Below, one piece after another: positions 1 through 6,277 of a DNA stretch of 7,845 nucleotides. Within the stretch, counting starts at the first letter, position 1; each line of letters starts with the position of its first letter. Under the pieces are notes generated by a model that did not search any database, had not been told where the DNA came from, and saw only the letters and a program-made list of their open reading frames with translations. The DNA is taken from assembly GCA_026125835.1 (NCBI GenBank), contig JAHCKJ010000091.1:1-7845 (forward strand), given 5' to 3'. This DNA is from Sphingopyxis sp. Its GTDB lineage: Bacteria; Pseudomonadota; Alphaproteobacteria; Sphingomonadales; Sphingomonadaceae. A program made the position numbers and the translations under genes.

Positions 1-259
1 TGAACAGATAGGCGTAGCGGTCGTCGAACGCGCGATGGCCCGGCACATGGTCGCGCAGGACGAAGGTTTCAAAAAACCAGGTCGTATGCGCGAGGTGCCA
101 TTTGGCGGGCGAGGCGTCGGGCATCGATTGCGCGCTGGCGTCCGCGTCGGACAGCGTTGCGACGAGGTCGAGCGACAGGCGGCGCGTCGCGACGAAGCGC
201 TGCGCGAGCAGGTCTGCCGTGCGGGCCGAAACCGAACTGGATGTCGGCGGGGGTGGCAA
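1..259 (-). CDS. egtB: Ergothioneine synthase EgtB, N-terminal part (runs off the left edge)
   Basis: The frame reading leftward from about 235 gives SARTADLLAQRF, then QSMPDASPAKWHLAHTTWFF and ETFVLRDHVPGHRAFDDRYA, followed by YLF at the window edge. This is the characteristic start of the EgtB DinB-like iron-binding domain. In the family, EgtB is the non-haem iron sulfoxide synthase that joins a thiol (cysteine or gamma-glutamylcysteine) to hercynine in ergothioneine synthesis. The WHLAH segment (86-97) carries an expected iron-ligand histidine; the other two ligands and the FGE-like catalytic domain lie outside the window. No ATG is found in frame. The nearest possible start is TTG at 259, without a Shine-Dalgarno, inside sequence that still encodes the adenosyltransferase in another frame. 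The native start was therefore probably lost at the junction near 225-245. Family identity is fairly sure; the start and whether the gene is expressed are uncertain. Confidence 0.72.
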   Translation of the reverse strand, partial: MPPPPTSSSVSARTADLLAQRFVATRRLSLDLVATLSDADASAQSMPDASPAKWHLAHTTWFFETFVLRDHVPGHRAFDDRYAYLF

Positions 260-485
260 GGTCGGCGCCGAGGTCGAACAGCTCGTTCTGGATCCGCGCC
301 AGCATTGCGGTGGCGTCGCTGGCCGGATGGAGCGCAGCGACCGCAACGCCGACCCAGCTGTTCGCTTCGTCGACGTCGCCGATCGCCGCCATCAGCGGCG
401 CCGATTTGGCGATCCGCGACCCGTCGACCAGCCCGGTGGTGCCGTCGTCGCCGGTGCGCGTGTAGATTTTGTTGAGCTTGACCAT
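69..485 (-). pseudogene. Truncated PduO-type ATP:cob(I)alamin adenosyltransferase
   Basis: Residues 1-79 are a good N-terminal half of a PduO/MMAB-type adenosyltransferase: MVKLNKIYTRTGDDGTTGLV, GDVDEANSWVGV and IQNELFDLGADLATP, with the ATP-binding TRTGDDGTTGL segment. The enzyme transfers adenosyl from ATP to cob(I)alamin to make coenzyme B12; family members are about 185-200 aa. After about residue 80 (near 245) homology stops. The C-terminal helices, including the conserved arginine-rich RRAER-type motif that completes the active site, are missing. The frame continues as arginine-rich out-of-frame reading of egtB and ends at a TGA at 69-71, giving a 138-residue chimera that should be inactive. 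Start ATG at 485 lies 26 bp after the HIG1-like gene, in the same direction, with only a weak CAGG as ribosome site. The genuine homologous part is about 240-485. The fragment is either a deletion remnant or the product of a misjoined assembly. Confidence 0.75.
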
Positions 486-511
486 TTAGCGAAGCCTGTG
501 CGGCGGCAGGA

Positions 512-736
512 TCAGCCGCCCGCGGCGAGCAGGCCGATCAGCACGAGCAGGATGATGGTGATCGCCTGCCATTTGACGCGCGCCATCATCATCTTGTTTT
601 GCATCACCTGATTTTCCTCGACCTTTCCGTCGATCACCGCCTGGTGACCTTGCGAAAAATAGAAGAGCCCCCGCGCGAGCGAGAACAGGACGAAGCCGGC
701 CGCCACGACGACGCCGATGATCAGCAGAATGTTCAT
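512..736 (-). CDS. Small twin-transmembrane HIG1-domain-like protein
   Basis: This is a 74-aa inner-membrane protein with two hydrophobic helices, at about residues 2-22 (NILLIIGVVVAAGFVLFSLA) and 57-72 (QAITIILLVLIGLLAA). Between them lies a polar loop with QVMQNKMMMARVKWQ, which resembles the Q-N-x-M-M-x-x-R-V-x-x-Q motif of bacterial HIG1 (hypoxia-induced gene 1) domains. In alphaproteobacteria and mitochondria, HIG1 proteins act on respiratory supercomplexes and cytochrome oxidase; I infer only a membrane role here. ATG at 736 starts 9 bp after the gluQRS stop, suggesting translational coupling, and AGGGGG sits unusually close to the start. It is followed within 26 bp by the broken adenosyltransferase. 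Length and topology are normal for such small proteins. Real gene: very likely; exact function: unknown. Confidence 0.8.
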   Translation of the reverse strand: MNILLIIGVVVAAGFVLFSLARGLFYFSQGHQAVIDGKVEENQVMQNKMMMARVKWQAITIILLVLIGLLAAGG

Positions 737-745
737 GCCCCCTAT

Positions 746-1597
746 TTAGGGCATTTGCAGCGAATAACCAGTGGGAAGCCGCGCCGCGAGCAGATCGGCG
801 GCGAGCGCGGGACCGTCCACACCCGCGGCGCGGAGCGACGCGAGCGAGGCCGCGGCGTCGCGCTTCGCCAGCCTTTTGCCGTCCGGACCGCAGACCAGCG
901 GGTGATGCCGGTACAGCGGGGTCGGCAGCCCCAGCAGCGCCTGGAGCAGCCGGTGGACATCGGTCGACGCGAGCAGGTCGGCGCCGCGGATGATATGCGT
1001 GATCCCCATCATCGCATCGTCGAGCGTGCTGGCGACATGATAGCTGGCGGGAGCATCCTTGCGCGCAAGGACGATGTCGCCATGCGCGCGCGGGTCGGCG
1101 GTCCGCACCCCCTGCCCCTGTTCCTCCCACGTCAGCGCGCCGGTGGCCAAAACCGCACGCGCCATGTCGAGGCGCCAGCAATGCGGATCGATCGCCATCC
1201 GCCGCTCGCGCTCGACCACAGAAAGGTCGCGGCAGGTGCCGGGATAGACTGCCCCCGACGGTCCGTGCGGCGCGCTCAGGCTGGCGGCAATATCGGCGCG
1301 GGTGCAGAAACAGGGATAGACAAGGCCGCGGGCACACAGCGTAGCGAGCGCGGCGGCATAGTCGCCGAGCCGGTCGGACTGGCGCAGCGGCTCGCCGTCC
1401 CAGGCGAGCCCGAGCCACGCAAGGTCGGCGAGCGAGGCGGCGACATAGTCCTCGCGCGAACGGCTGCCGTCGATATCGTCGATGCGGATGACGAACCGAC
1501 CACCCGCCGCGCGCGCGGCATGATGCGCCAGCACCGCGCTATAGGCATGGCCAAGATGAAGGTCGCCGGTCGGGCTGGGCGCGAAACGGGTCAGCAT
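746..1597 (-). CDS. gluQ: Glutamyl-Q tRNA(Asp) synthetase (GluQRS)
   Basis: This 283-aa paralogue of the catalytic half of glutamyl-tRNA synthetase lacks the anticodon-binding domain. GluQRS activates glutamate without tRNA and attaches it to the queuosine base at position 34 of tRNA(Asp) in the cytoplasm. The protein opens directly with RFAPSPTGDLHLGHAYSA, where HLGH (14-17) is the class I HIGH signature. RIDDIDGSRS (38-47) is the glutamate-site region. The zinc-site pattern is present as C96-F-C98 and Y118-P-G-T-C122. KRLAKR (241-246) stands for the KMSKS loop; GKRLAKR is normal in this subfamily. Length matches the family (about 280-300 aa). It heads a leftward cluster with the HIG1-like protein and diverges from the HNH gene across a 125-bp gap. 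No strong ribosome site or clear promoter is visible before ATG 1597. Confidence 0.93.
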   Translation of the reverse strand: MLTRFAPSPTGDLHLGHAYSAVLAHHAARAAGGRFVIRIDDIDGSRSREDYVAASLADLAWLGLAWDGEPLRQSDRLGDYAAALATLCARGLVYPCFCTRADIAASLSAPHGPSGAVYPGTCRDLSVVERERRMAIDPHCWRLDMARAVLATGALTWEEQGQGVRTADPRAHGDIVLARKDAPASYHVASTLDDAMMGITHIIRGADLLASTDVHRLLQALLGLPTPLYRHHPLVCGPDGKRLAKRDAAASLASLRAAGVDGPALAADLLAARLPTGYSLQMP

Positions 1598-1669
1598 CGT
1601 GCTGGTAAAGATTCCATATACTGTGCCGCGCTCATCAGAATCCTTCCATATCTTGCGGCAGATGCCCCC

Positions 1670-1699
1670 TTGACGTCAGAATCTGATGCGGCATGTAAT
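1670..1699 (+). promoter_or_regulatory. Sigma70-like promoter of the HNH gene, with a palindrome in its spacer
   Basis: TTGACG (1670-1675) and TGTAAT (1694-1699) are separated by 18 bp, placing a transcription start near 1706 and just upstream of the HNH start. The spacer begins with TCAGA-A-TCTGA (1676-1686), a perfect 5-bp-arm palindrome. ATGC-G-GCAT (1686-1694) follows directly. Such symmetry between -35 and -10 could be an operator, but the arms are short and chance is possible. Confidence 0.5.
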
Positions 1700-1722
1700 G
1701 ATCGTGTCACGCAGGGAAGGCA

Positions 1723-2334
1723 GTGGCGCGCCATCCCGAGAAGCGAAGGGGGCTGCGTTACCAAGCCATGTTTCATCCCGATCTTGCCCGGCATCCCGAT
1801 AGTTGTCCCGCGCTGGTCCTGAACGCCGATTATACGCCGCTCAGCTATTATCCGCTCAGCCTGTGGCCGTGGCAGACCGCGGTCAAGGCGGTTTTCCTCG
1901 ACCGCGTCACCATCGTCGAAAATTACGAGCGCGAGATCCACTCGCCGACACGGACGATGCCGATCCCCAGCGTCATCGCGCTGCGCCAATATGTGAAGCC
2001 GTCGCAGCACCCGGCCTTCACCCGCTTCAACCTGTTCCTGCGCGACCGTTTTGCGTGCCAGTACTGCGGGTCGGGCAAGGACCTGACCTTTGACCATGTC
2101 GTCCCGCGGCGACTGGGCGGGCGGACGACGTGGGAGAATGTGACAACCGCCTGCGCGCCGTGCAACCTCAAGAAAGGCGGGCGCACCCCGCAACAGGCGC
2201 ATATGCCGATCCACCGCCAGCCGTGGCGGCCGACGAGCTGGCAGCTGCAGGACAATGGCCGCTGTTTCCCGCCCAATTATCTGCACGAAAGCTGGATCGA
2301 CTGGCTTTACTGGGACGTCGAACTGGAAGGCTGA
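1723..2334 (+). CDS. HNH endonuclease family protein
   Basis: This 203-aa protein carries a C-terminal HNH nuclease motif: C112-x2-C115, then D124-H125-V-V-P, GG at 132-133, N139 and C144-x2-C147-N148. The four cysteines should hold a structural zinc; H125, N139 and N148 form the metal/catalytic set. The N-terminal part (PALVLNADYTPLSYYPLSLW and FLDRVTIVENYERE) is typical of a widespread stand-alone bacterial HNH family whose biological substrate is unknown. It is not obviously part of a restriction system here. Start choice is open. GTG at 1723 has AGGGA five bases upstream and follows the promoter closely. ATG at 1768 (MFHPDL, 188 aa) fits the usual family N-terminus better, but its purine tract is 15 bases away. 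It diverges from gluQRS and is followed after 78 bp by the YbaY-like gene. Confidence 0.9.
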   Translation: MARHPEKRRGLRYQAMFHPDLARHPDSCPALVLNADYTPLSYYPLSLWPWQTAVKAVFLDRVTIVENYEREIHSPTRTMPIPSVIALRQYVKPSQHPAFTRFNLFLRDRFACQYCGSGKDLTFDHVVPRRLGGRTTWENVTTACAPCNLKKGGRTPQQAHMPIHRQPWRPTSWQLQDNGRCFPPNYLHESWIDWLYWDVELEG

Positions 2335-2412
2335 CTGTCGGGCAACAGGCCGGACAGACTGGGTTCATCGCGGCGCGGCTAATGGCCCGCGCGCCATAAC
2401 AGGAGAACAACC

Positions 2413-2835
2413 ATGGTCCGTATTGCCCGCGCGCTTGCGCTCGGCCTCGCCACCCTGCCGCTCGCCGCGTGCGCCACGATGGCGCCGTCCGAACAGCCGG
2501 TGTCGGTGACCGGCCAGATCACCTATCGCGAACGCATCGCACTGCCGCCGACGGCACAGATCGAAATCCAGCTGAGCGATGTCAGCCTGATGGATGCCCC
2601 CTCGCGTACCATCGCGCAGCAAAGCTTTACCGCCGACGGGCGTCAGGTGCCTTTCGCCTTTTCACTGACCGTCGACCAGCGTCCGCTCGACCCGCGGCAC
2701 AGCTATGCCGTGTCGGCGCGGATCAGCGATGCGTCGGGGCGGCTGATGTTCATCACCGACACGCGCAACAGCGTGGCGTTCGATGGCCGCCGCGCAATTG
2801 ATATGGGAACATTGACGCTGGTCAAGACGAACTGA
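2413..2835 (+). CDS. YbaY/YscW-like lipoprotein
   Basis: This is a 140-aa secreted lipoprotein. A basic N-terminus (MVRIAR), a hydrophobic core and the lipobox L17-A-A-C20 mark signal peptidase II cleavage at Cys20; Ala at +2 points to the outer membrane. The rest is a single small beta-rich domain with VTGQITYRERIALPPTAQIE, the QLSDVS strand, a central PFAFSL strand and YAVSARISDASGRLMFITDT. This pattern matches the YscW/YbaY lipoprotein family, which includes type III secretion pilotins but in most bacteria consists of envelope proteins of unclear function. No secretion genes are near, so a pilotin role is not supported. AGGAG (2401-2405) lies 7 bases before ATG 2413, a good ribosome site. 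No clear promoter or terminator is seen in the gap to the HNH gene. The ppc gene follows about 63 bp downstream. Confidence 0.85.
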   Translation: MVRIARALALGLATLPLAACATMAPSEQPVSVTGQITYRERIALPPTAQIEIQLSDVSLMDAPSRTIAQQSFTADGRQVPFAFSLTVDQRPLDPRHSYAVSARISDASGRLMFITDTRNSVAFDGRRAIDMGTLTLVKTN

Positions 2836-2843
2836 ACCATCGC

Positions 2844-2859
2844 GCGCATAGCTATGCGC
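2844..2859. promoter_or_regulatory. Perfect 16-bp palindrome upstream of ppc
   Basis: GCGCATAGCTATGCGC reads identically on both strands. It sits between the lipoprotein stop (2835) and the preferred ppc start (2899), centred about 48 bp upstream of that start. It could be a dimeric regulator's binding site or the stem of an RNA hairpin. It lacks a U-tract, so it is not a convincing terminator. A longer ppc reading frame would start at the ATG inside it (2854). Confidence 0.4.
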
Positions 2860-2867
2860 CGCTTGAC

Positions 2868-2883
2868 CCTGCATCTTCGCAGG
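2868..2883 (+). promoter_or_regulatory. Small hairpin in the ppc leader
   Basis: CCTGC-ATCTTC-GCAGG forms a 5-bp stem with a 6-nt loop, 15 bases before ATG 2899. Its right arm overlaps the only Shine-Dalgarno-like AGG (2881-2883), so it could mask ribosome access. The stem is short, and it may be part of nothing more than GC-rich sequence. Confidence 0.25.
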
Positions 2884-2898
2884 TGCAGCAAGCGGCGT

Positions 2899-5577
2899 AT
2901 GGGCCCGCCGATCCAGATCTCGCAAAATCCCGACATCCGCTATCTCGGGCGGATCCTCGGCGACGTCATTCGCGCCTATGGCGGCGACAAATTGTTCCGC
3001 CAGACCGAATATATCCGCTCGTCGAGCGTCGACCGGCACCGCGGGATCGCAGGGGCCGAGGCGATCGATCCGGGGCTCGATGCGCTGAGCCTGGACGACA
3101 CGATCGCCTTCGTGCGCGGCTTCATGCTGTTTTCGATGCTCGCCAACCTCGCCGAGGACCGGCAGGGGGTCGCGGTGGAGCCGGAGGCGACGGTTGCCGC
3201 GGCGCTTCAAAAGCTTAAGGGCGACGGGATCGACGGCGACGCGGTCGCGGCGCTGCTGAGCGCCTCGCTCGTCGCGCCGGTGCTGACCGCGCACCCGACC
3301 GAGGTGCGGCGCAAATCGGTGCTCGACCACAAGAACCGCATCGCCGAACTGATGCTGCTGCGCGACAGCGGCGCCGAGGAGACGCCCGAGGGCGATGGCG
3401 TCGAGGATGCGATCCGGCGGCAGATCGTGCTGCTGTGGCAGACGCGGCCGCTGCGCACCGAGAAATTGTTTGTCGCCGACGAGATCGACAATGCGCTGAC
3501 CTATTTGCGCGATGTTTTCCTGCCGGTGGTGCCGAAATTATATGCGCGCTGGGAGGCCGAGCTGGGGCAGCGGCCCGCAAGTTTCCTGCGCGTCGGCAGC
3601 TGGATCGGCGGCGACCGCGACGGCAATCCCTTCGTCACCGCCGAGACGCTGCGCATGGCAACCAACCGCAACGCCGCGGCGGTGCTGGGTCATTATATCG
3701 ATCAGGTCCATGCGCTCGGCGCCGAACTGTCGGTGTCGGCGAGCCTCGCGGCGATCCCCGAAGCGGTCGAGGCGCTGGCCGAGGCGAGCGGCGACAATGC
3801 ACCGAGCCGCGGCGACGAGCCGTATCGCCGCGCGCTGTCGGGCATTTATGCGCGGCTTTGCGCGACCTATGCGCAGATTGTCGGCAAGGCGCCGCCGCGG
3901 CCTTCGGCGCTGGTCGGCGCGCCCTATGCGACGCCCGCTGATTTCCGACGCGACCTGGTTACGATCGCCAATGGCTTGTCATCGAACAGCCAGGGCCAGT
4001 TCGGCGGCATCGGCGCGCTCGGGCGGCTGATCCGCGCCATGGAAGTGTTCGGGTTCCACCTTGCGACGCTCGACATGCGGCAGAACAGCGCGGTGCACGA
4101 GCGCGTGCTCGCCGAGCTGCTCAAGGTGTCGGGCGTCTGCCCGGACTATCTGGCGCTGGACGAGGAAGCGCGCGTCGCGCTGCTCACCGCCGAGCTGCAA
4201 AGCGACCGGCCGCTCGCCGCGCCCTGGCACCAGTGGAGCGACGAAACCGCGGGCGATCTGGCGATCGTCCATGCCGCCGCCGACATTCGCGCGCGGCTGG
4301 GACCGGATGCGATCTGCCAGTGGATCATCAGCATGGCGCAGACCTTGTCCGACCTGCTCGAGGTGCATGTGCTGGCGCGCGAGGCCGGATTGTGGCGGAG
4401 CGGCGCGGACGCGGGGCAGAGCAATCTGATGGTCGTGCCGCTATTCGAGACGATCGCCGATCTCGACAAGGCGCCCGACATCATGGCGCGTTATTTCGCG
4501 ATGCCCGAAATCGGCCCGCAGATCGGGATGCGCGGGCATCAGGAAGTGATGATCGGCTATTCGGATTCGAACAAGGATGGCGGATACCTGACCTCGACCT
4601 GGGGGCTGCATCAGGCGTCGCAGGCGCTGACCCCGGTGTTCGAGGAAGCCGGCACCGCGATGCAATTGTTCCATGGTCGCGGCGGCGCAGTCGGGCGCGG
4701 CGGCGGCAGCGCCTTTGCCGCGATCCGCGCCCAGCCCGCGGGCACGGTGCAGGGGCGCATCCGCATCACCGAACAGGGCGAGGTGATCGCGGCGAAATAT
4801 GGCACGATCGACAGCGCGGCAACCAATCTGGAAGCGATGGTGTCGGCGAGTCTGCTCGCGAGCCTCGAGCCCGAGGCGACGGGCGCAAAGGAAGCGGCGC
4901 GCTTCACGCGGGCGATGGACGCGCTGTCGGACACCGCCTTTGCCGCCTATCGCAGGCTGGTTTACGACACCCCGGCGTTCAAGGATTTTTTCCGCGCGAT
5001 GACCCCGATCGCCGAGATTGCGGGCCTCAAGATCGGGTCGCGGCCGTCGAGCCGCACCAAGTCGAGCGCGATCGAGGATCTGCGCGCGATCCCCTGGGTG
5101 TTCAGCTGGGCGCAGGCGCGCACGATGCTGCCTGGCTGGTATGGCACCGGCGAGGCGTTCGCTGCCTTCGGGGACAAGGCGCTGCTGGCGGACATGGCGG
5201 CAAGCTGGCCATTCTTCGCGGCGCTGCTCGGCAATATGGAAATGGTGCTCGCCAAGTCCGACATGGGGATCGCGGCGCGCTACGCGGCGCTCGCAAGCCA
5301 GGTTGAAGGGCATGACGCGATCTTCGGGCGGATCAAGGACGGCTGGAACCGCGCGCACGACGGACTGCTCGAGATCACCGGGCAGACGCGCCTGCTCGAA
5401 AAGAACCCGGCGCTGGAGGCGTCGATCCGGCTGCGCCTGCCCTATATCGAGCCGCTCAACCTGCTCCAGATCGAGCTGATGAAGCGGCATCGTGCGGGGG
5501 AAACCGACCCGCGCATCGCCGAGGGCATCCAGCTGACGATCAACGCGATCGCGACGGCATTGCGGAATAGCGGGTAG
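2899..5577 (+). CDS. ppc: Phosphoenolpyruvate carboxylase
   Basis: This complete cytoplasmic enzyme of 892 aa (from ATG 2899) makes oxaloacetate from phosphoenolpyruvate and bicarbonate, replenishing the TCA cycle. Signatures in order: the TAHPTEV motif with the catalytic His at 3292; SWIGGDRDGNPFVT (3598-3639); GYSDSNKDGGYL (from 4555) with its active-site lysine; FHGRGGAVGRGGG (from 4669) with catalytic His and Arg; RITEQGEV; MVLAKSDMG with the lysine expected to bind the inhibitor aspartate; LRLPYIEPLNLLQ; and the C-terminal RNSG, a variant of the usual RNTG whose Asn also belongs to the aspartate site. No frameshift or stop interrupts it. The frame stays open to an ATG at 2854 (907 aa), but the extra 15 residues (MRRLTLHLRRCSKRR) are basic and unlike the family, and begin inside a palindrome. 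MGPPIQISQNPDIRYLGR is the expected start. The ribosome site before 2899 is weak. Confidence 0.96.
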   Translation: MGPPIQISQNPDIRYLGRILGDVIRAYGGDKLFRQTEYIRSSSVDRHRGIAGAEAIDPGLDALSLDDTIAFVRGFMLFSMLANLAEDRQGVAVEPEATVAAALQKLKGDGIDGDAVAALLSASLVAPVLTAHPTEVRRKSVLDHKNRIAELMLLRDSGAEETPEGDGVEDAIRRQIVLLWQTRPLRTEKLFVADEIDNALTYLRDVFLPVVPKLYARWEAELGQRPASFLRVGSWIGGDRDGNPFVTAETLRMATNRNAAAVLGHYIDQVHALGAELSVSASLAAIPEAVEALAEASGDNAPSRGDEPYRRALSGIYARLCATYAQIVGKAPPRPSALVGAPYATPADFRRDLVTIANGLSSNSQGQFGGIGALGRLIRAMEVFGFHLATLDMRQNSAVHERVLAELLKVSGVCPDYLALDEEARVALLTAELQSDRPLAAPWHQWSDETAGDLAIVHAAADIRARLGPDAICQWIISMAQTLSDLLEVHVLAREAGLWRSGADAGQSNLMVVPLFETIADLDKAPDIMARYFAMPEIGPQIGMRGHQEVMIGYSDSNKDGGYLTSTWGLHQASQALTPVFEEAGTAMQLFHGRGGAVGRGGGSAFAAIRAQPAGTVQGRIRITEQGEVIAAKYGTIDSAATNLEAMVSASLLASLEPEATGAKEAARFTRAMDALSDTAFAAYRRLVYDTPAFKDFFRAMTPIAEIAGLKIGSRPSSRTKSSAIEDLRAIPWVFSWAQARTMLPGWYGTGEAFAAFGDKALLADMAASWPFFAALLGNMEMVLAKSDMGIAARYAALASQVEGHDAIFGRIKDGWNRAHDGLLEITGQTRLLEKNPALEASIRLRLPYIEPLNLLQIELMKRHRAGETDPRIAEGIQLTINAIATALRNSG

Positions 5578-5599
5578 GGATTCAAGCCCACTCCTGATC

Positions 5600-5672
5600 C
5601 CGTTCGTGTCGAGCGAAGTCGAGACACGCAAACACCGCGCCAGCTTGTCTCGACTTCGCTCGACACAAACGG
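5600..5672. repeat. Intergenic inverted repeat 1 (REP/BIME-like, 27-bp arms)
   Basis: Arms 5600-5626 and 5646-5672 are complementary over 27 bp with one mismatch (5605), separated by 19 bp. Within the left arm, CCGTTC is followed by a hairpin of its own: GTGTC (5606-5610) pairs GACAC (5623-5627), and GA pairs TC around loop GCGAAG, with a GA bulge (5621-5622). It lies between the converging ppc and lipoprotein genes, so as RNA it could terminate transcription from both sides, though no strong U-tract follows. Similar sequences are, to my knowledge, dispersed in sphingomonad genomes. Confidence 0.85.
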
Positions 5673-5692
5673 AGGTGGGTGTTTGACGGACC

Positions 5693-6211
5693 TTACCGCT
5701 TGACGATCAACACCTCGCCCTTGGCATTTTTGCCGTCCGGGCCAAATTTGATCGTAAAGGCATCGCCGTCCTTGTCCTTGCCCGCGAGCGTGTCGCCGGT
5801 GCGCGTGACCTGGACGCCCTTTTTCGCAAATTCGGCCGCCATCCAGTCGGCGGCCGCCTTGGGCGCCGCGGGCGCGGTGAAGCCGAGCTTGATCGTCGTA
5901 TTGTCAAGACCGTCCTTTTCGGTCGCATTGACGTCGACCGTCGTCACCTTGCTGCCCGGGTATAGCTTGACGCCGTCGATATCGAAATCGCCCTCGACAT
6001 CGAGGTCGACGAAATCGGGAATGTCGATGTCGATCGAGGCGCCCTTGCCGCCGATCTTGATATTGCCGCCGTCCTTGCCCGCCTTGACCACGACTCCGCC
6101 CTGGTCGTCGCCGGCATTGATCGTGACCTCGGGCCGGTCGGCGGTCCGTTTCTCCTCCGACCCGCAGGCGGCGAGCAACATCATCGGGGGAATCAGATAC
6201 GCAAAACGCAT
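5693..6211 (-). CDS. Asp/Gly-rich lipoprotein of unknown function
   Basis: I do not recognise a named family. The 172-aa protein starts MRFAYLIPPMMLLAACGSEE, a short lipoprotein signal with lipobox L13-A-A-C16; Gly at +2 favours outer-membrane sorting. The mature part has three zones. A Gly/Lys-rich strand region (GGVVVKAGKDGGNIKIGGKG) comes first. Next is a strikingly acidic alternating stretch (ASIDIDIPDFVDLDVEGDFD). The C-terminal domain of about 75 residues (KLGFTAPAAPKAAADWMAAE to the end) has a helix and several strands. Alternating Asp/hydrophobic residues suggest stacked beta-strands, possibly metal-binding; this is inference. ATG 6211 is chosen over upstream starts at 6283 and 6238 because AAGGAG (6219-6224) lies 7 bases before it and the promoter -10 (6239-6244) lies upstream. 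The longer frames would begin before the transcript. It converges on ppc across repeat 1 and is transcribed alone. Confidence 0.85.
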   Translation of the reverse strand: MRFAYLIPPMMLLAACGSEEKRTADRPEVTINAGDDQGGVVVKAGKDGGNIKIGGKGASIDIDIPDFVDLDVEGDFDIDGVKLYPGSKVTTVDVNATEKDGLDNTTIKLGFTAPAAPKAAADWMAAEFAKKGVQVTRTGDTLAGKDKDGDAFTIKFGPDGKNAKGEVLIVKR

Positions 6212-6218
6212 GGCACGT

Positions 6219-6224
6219 CTCCTT
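6219..6224 (-). promoter_or_regulatory. Ribosome binding site fixing the lipoprotein start
   Basis: AAGGAG on the minus strand lies 7 bases before ATG 6211. This near-consensus site supports the 172-aa form over longer open frames. Confidence 0.8.
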
Positions 6225-6238
6225 GGTGCATTAGTCAT

Positions 6239-6267
6239 ATAATACACCTTGGAAATAGCGAAGTCAA
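6239..6267 (-). promoter_or_regulatory. Strong sigma70-type promoter of the Asp-rich lipoprotein gene
   Basis: On the minus strand TTGACT (6262-6267) and TATTAT (6239-6244) are separated by exactly 17 bp. This is the best housekeeping promoter match in the window and an AT-rich island in GC-rich DNA. Transcription should start near 6232, giving a leader of about 20 nt with the AAGGAG site. Repeat 2 begins 11 bp upstream of the -35. Confidence 0.8.
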
Positions 6268-6277
6268 CTTTGCGCCT

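Noticed and set aside
486..1418. 310-codon open frame on the minus strand
   Set aside because: It overlaps gluQRS and the HIG1-like gene in another frame, is arginine-rich and low in motifs; it is a shadow of GC-rich coding sequence.
1671..1678. TGACGTCA, a perfect 8-bp palindrome
   Set aside because: It resembles a eukaryotic CRE site but here overlaps the promoter -35; 8-bp palindromes are common by chance, so it is not listed separately.
599..1822. 407-codon open frame on the plus strand
   Set aside because: It is antisense to gluQRS and the HIG1-like gene and runs into the HNH gene; no family features, while gluQRS has full catalytic motifs.
2372..2395. GGCGCG and CGCGCC inverted pair after the HNH gene
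   Set aside because: The arms are 6 bp of pure GC with a 12-nt loop and no U-tract; expected by chance in this base composition and not a credible terminator.
4233..5306. 357-codon open frame within ppc on the plus strand
   Set aside because: It is an out-of-frame reading of ppc, whose own frame carries all the catalytic motifs.
4441..5631. 396-codon open frame antisense to ppc
   Set aside because: It lies opposite well-conserved ppc sequence, is Arg/Ala-rich and has no recognisable domain; typical GC-rich antisense frame.
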